A stretch of DNA of 6,418 nt from a bacterium (lineage in GTDB: Bacteria > Spirochaetota > Spirochaetia > Treponematales > Rectinemataceae): positions 1 through 6,418 of the forward strand of contig JAKALZ010000114.1 in NCBI GenBank assembly GCA_021813065.1, read 5' to 3'. A program made the position numbers and the translations under genes. Below are positions 5,391 to 6,418 of the stretch, piece after piece; within the stretch, counting starts at the first letter, position 1, and each line of letters opens with the position of its first letter. Below the pieces are notes generated by a model. That model was not told where the DNA came from, ran no database searches, and saw nothing but the letters and a program-made list of their open reading frames with translations.

Positions 5391-6418
5391 TCAGCTTCCT
5401 GTAATAAGTAAAGACGTGCCCAGGCAGCAGGTCTGGATGGAGGATGGCGATAAGGTCTTCGAGCACCAGGTTCGGGTTCATGACAGCGGATTCGAAGTAG
5501 TCGTTGCCCCCGCCAGGCGACATTCGCCGCTCATTGATCCAGACATTGCCGCTTCCAAGTACAGGGAGCGTCGCGAAGCGCGGATCGAGCCCGCGCACAT
5601 CGCTCAGACGCCGCACACCGTACCCCGGGTTGAGCCATACATCCGCGCGAAGCCCACGATCGAAGGCCGCTTCGACCGAAAGATTGATGCCGCCCGTGGA
5701 TGCGCTGTCCGCCCAGAGGTAGTCGCCACCTGCGTCCTTTATGAGGCGCGCCATGTAGCTCTGTCCTCCCGAGACGGTCCACACGCCCTGAAATGGACCG
5801 TTAACGAGCACCTTTGGTCGATCAAGCGCGCCAGAGGCGAGATTCTTGAGAGTCGCGTACGCTTTGCCAAGCGCGTCAACGCGGGCCTGTGCCAGCGATT
5901 CTTTATTGTAGAACGCCGCGATGAAGACAGCCCATTGGGTGCGCGCCACAGGGTCCTGCTCGTTCCAGTCGCCAAGGAGCACGACGGGCAGCCCCGCTTC
6001 CTGCATTTTCGGGTAGGTGTCCCACTCATTGCCGACACCATAGTTAAAGATGACATCGGGTTTGAGGGCAATAAGCTTTTCGATATCGGGCATGAAATTT
6101 TTCGTGGTCTCGATCGTTGTGCCCGCCGCGATCCGCGCGCGGAGCGCGGGGCTGTACACATAACTCGCATTATCCACACCTACGACAGTGTCGAGCTCGC
6201 CGATCGATTCGATCGCGGGAATGTAGGTGGTCGAGTAGATCACGGTTCGGCGCACCGGCACCTGGACAAATAAGTCCGCCTTGACGTCACGCGGAGCTTG
6301 GGAGCCCCGTGGGTAGAGCGCATAGGTTCGGCTTGCGTTCGCGCCTGGCCATAGATTGTTGACGGTGACGAGTTTGTAGCCATTCTTCTGGATGATTTGA
6401 AAATTCACGCGTTGCGCG
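5383..6418 (-). CDS. ABC transporter substrate-binding protein, iron-complex type, N-terminus off window
   Basis: Extracytoplasmic binding protein that captures a metal chelate and delivers it to the downstream permease (PF01497 fold). The frame is open to the window edge; 344 residues are visible and the signal peptide or lipobox must lie beyond base 6418. Numbering from the in-frame GTG at 6408, residues 10-34 (GYKLVTVNNLWPG, then RTYALYPRG) form an N-terminal strand module that I recall from Bacteroidetes- and spirochaete-type homologues. The two-lobed domain begins near VIYSTTYIPAIESIG (56-70), with FMPDIEKLIALKPDVIFNYG (105-124), GGQSYMARLIKDAGGDYLW (214-232), and a C-terminal MNPNLVLEDLIAILHPDLLP (310-329). 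GTG 6408 is unlikely to be the true start because it would leave an exported protein without a leader. It is the first gene of the cassette inside the window, overlapping the permease gene by 8 bases. Ligand unknown. Confidence 0.92.
   Translation of the reverse strand, partial: AQRVNFQIIQKNGYKLVTVNNLWPGANASRTYALYPRGSQAPRDVKADLFVQVPVRRTVIYSTTYIPAIESIGELDTVVGVDNASYVYSPALRARIAAGTTIETTKNFMPDIEKLIALKPDVIFNYGVGNEWDTYPKMQEAGLPVVLLGDWNEQDPVARTQWAVFIAAFYNKESLAQARVDALGKAYATLKNLASGALDRPKVLVNGPFQGVWTVSGGQSYMARLIKDAGGDYLWADSASTGGINLSVEAAFDRGLRADVWLNPGYGVRRLSDVRGLDPRFATLPVLGSGNVWINERRMSPGGGNDYFESAVMNPNLVLEDLIAILHPDLLPGHVFTYYRKLSE
5395..5400 (-). promoter_or_regulatory. Ribosome binding site supporting a GTG start
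   Basis: Minus-strand AGGAAG ends 4 bases before GTG 5390 (6 bases if AGGA is the core). It lies inside the final codons of the binding-protein gene and is the main support for the GTG start of the permease. Confidence 0.6.

Noticed and set aside
5023..6273. A 416-codon plus-strand open frame opposite the permease and binding-protein genes
   Set aside because: No recognisable domains and biased composition; the minus-strand frames have clear family motifs throughout.

Overview
The window is a 6.4 kb, gene-dense stretch of GC-rich bacterial DNA (about 60% G+C by eye). Two blocks of genes converge near base 3390. Codon use is uniform, with many CTC leucine codons and GCG/CGC codons, and I see no sign of a mobile element, tRNA, rRNA or CRISPR array. 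The gene set is a C_GCAxxG_C_C redox protein, a SagB/ThcOx-type flavoprotein, an archaeal-type adenosine-specific kinase, and an iron-complex importer of the subtype I associate with Bacteroidetes and spirochaetes. This fits an anaerobic or fermentative bacterium. Spirochaetota is my best guess, but it is low confidence because no marker gene is present.

Plus-strand block (1-3384). This holds the nearly complete 3' part of glycerol kinase (glpK), then a small C_GCAxxG_C_C family putative redox protein 15 bases downstream, then a SagB/ThcOx-like nitroreductase-fold protein 1 base after that. The tight spacing suggests a three-gene operon. A 127-base gap follows, containing a GC-rich imperfect hairpin and a short GTGCG-type tandem repeat. 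Next is an adenosine-specific kinase with a near-ideal ribosome binding site.

Minus-strand block (3394-6418, read right to left). This is one ABC importer cassette of the FecBCD/BtuFCD type: a substrate-binding protein whose N-terminus lies beyond the window, a FecCD-type permease, and an ATPase. The reading frames overlap (GTGAATAG, then ATGA), so translation is probably coupled. The cargo is an iron chelate, haem, cobalamin or similar and cannot be fixed from the sequence.

The two blocks do not obviously cooperate. GlpK feeds glycerol into central metabolism as glycerol-3-phosphate, the two small redox genes may travel with it, and the opposite operon imports a metal complex. Only 9 bases separate the two convergent stop codons. 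I did not find a convincing undescribed system. The points most worth a look are the glpK-linked redox gene pair, the loss of both known GlpK regulatory sites, the non-canonical Q-loop and N-terminal extension of the ATPase, and the structured 127-base gap.
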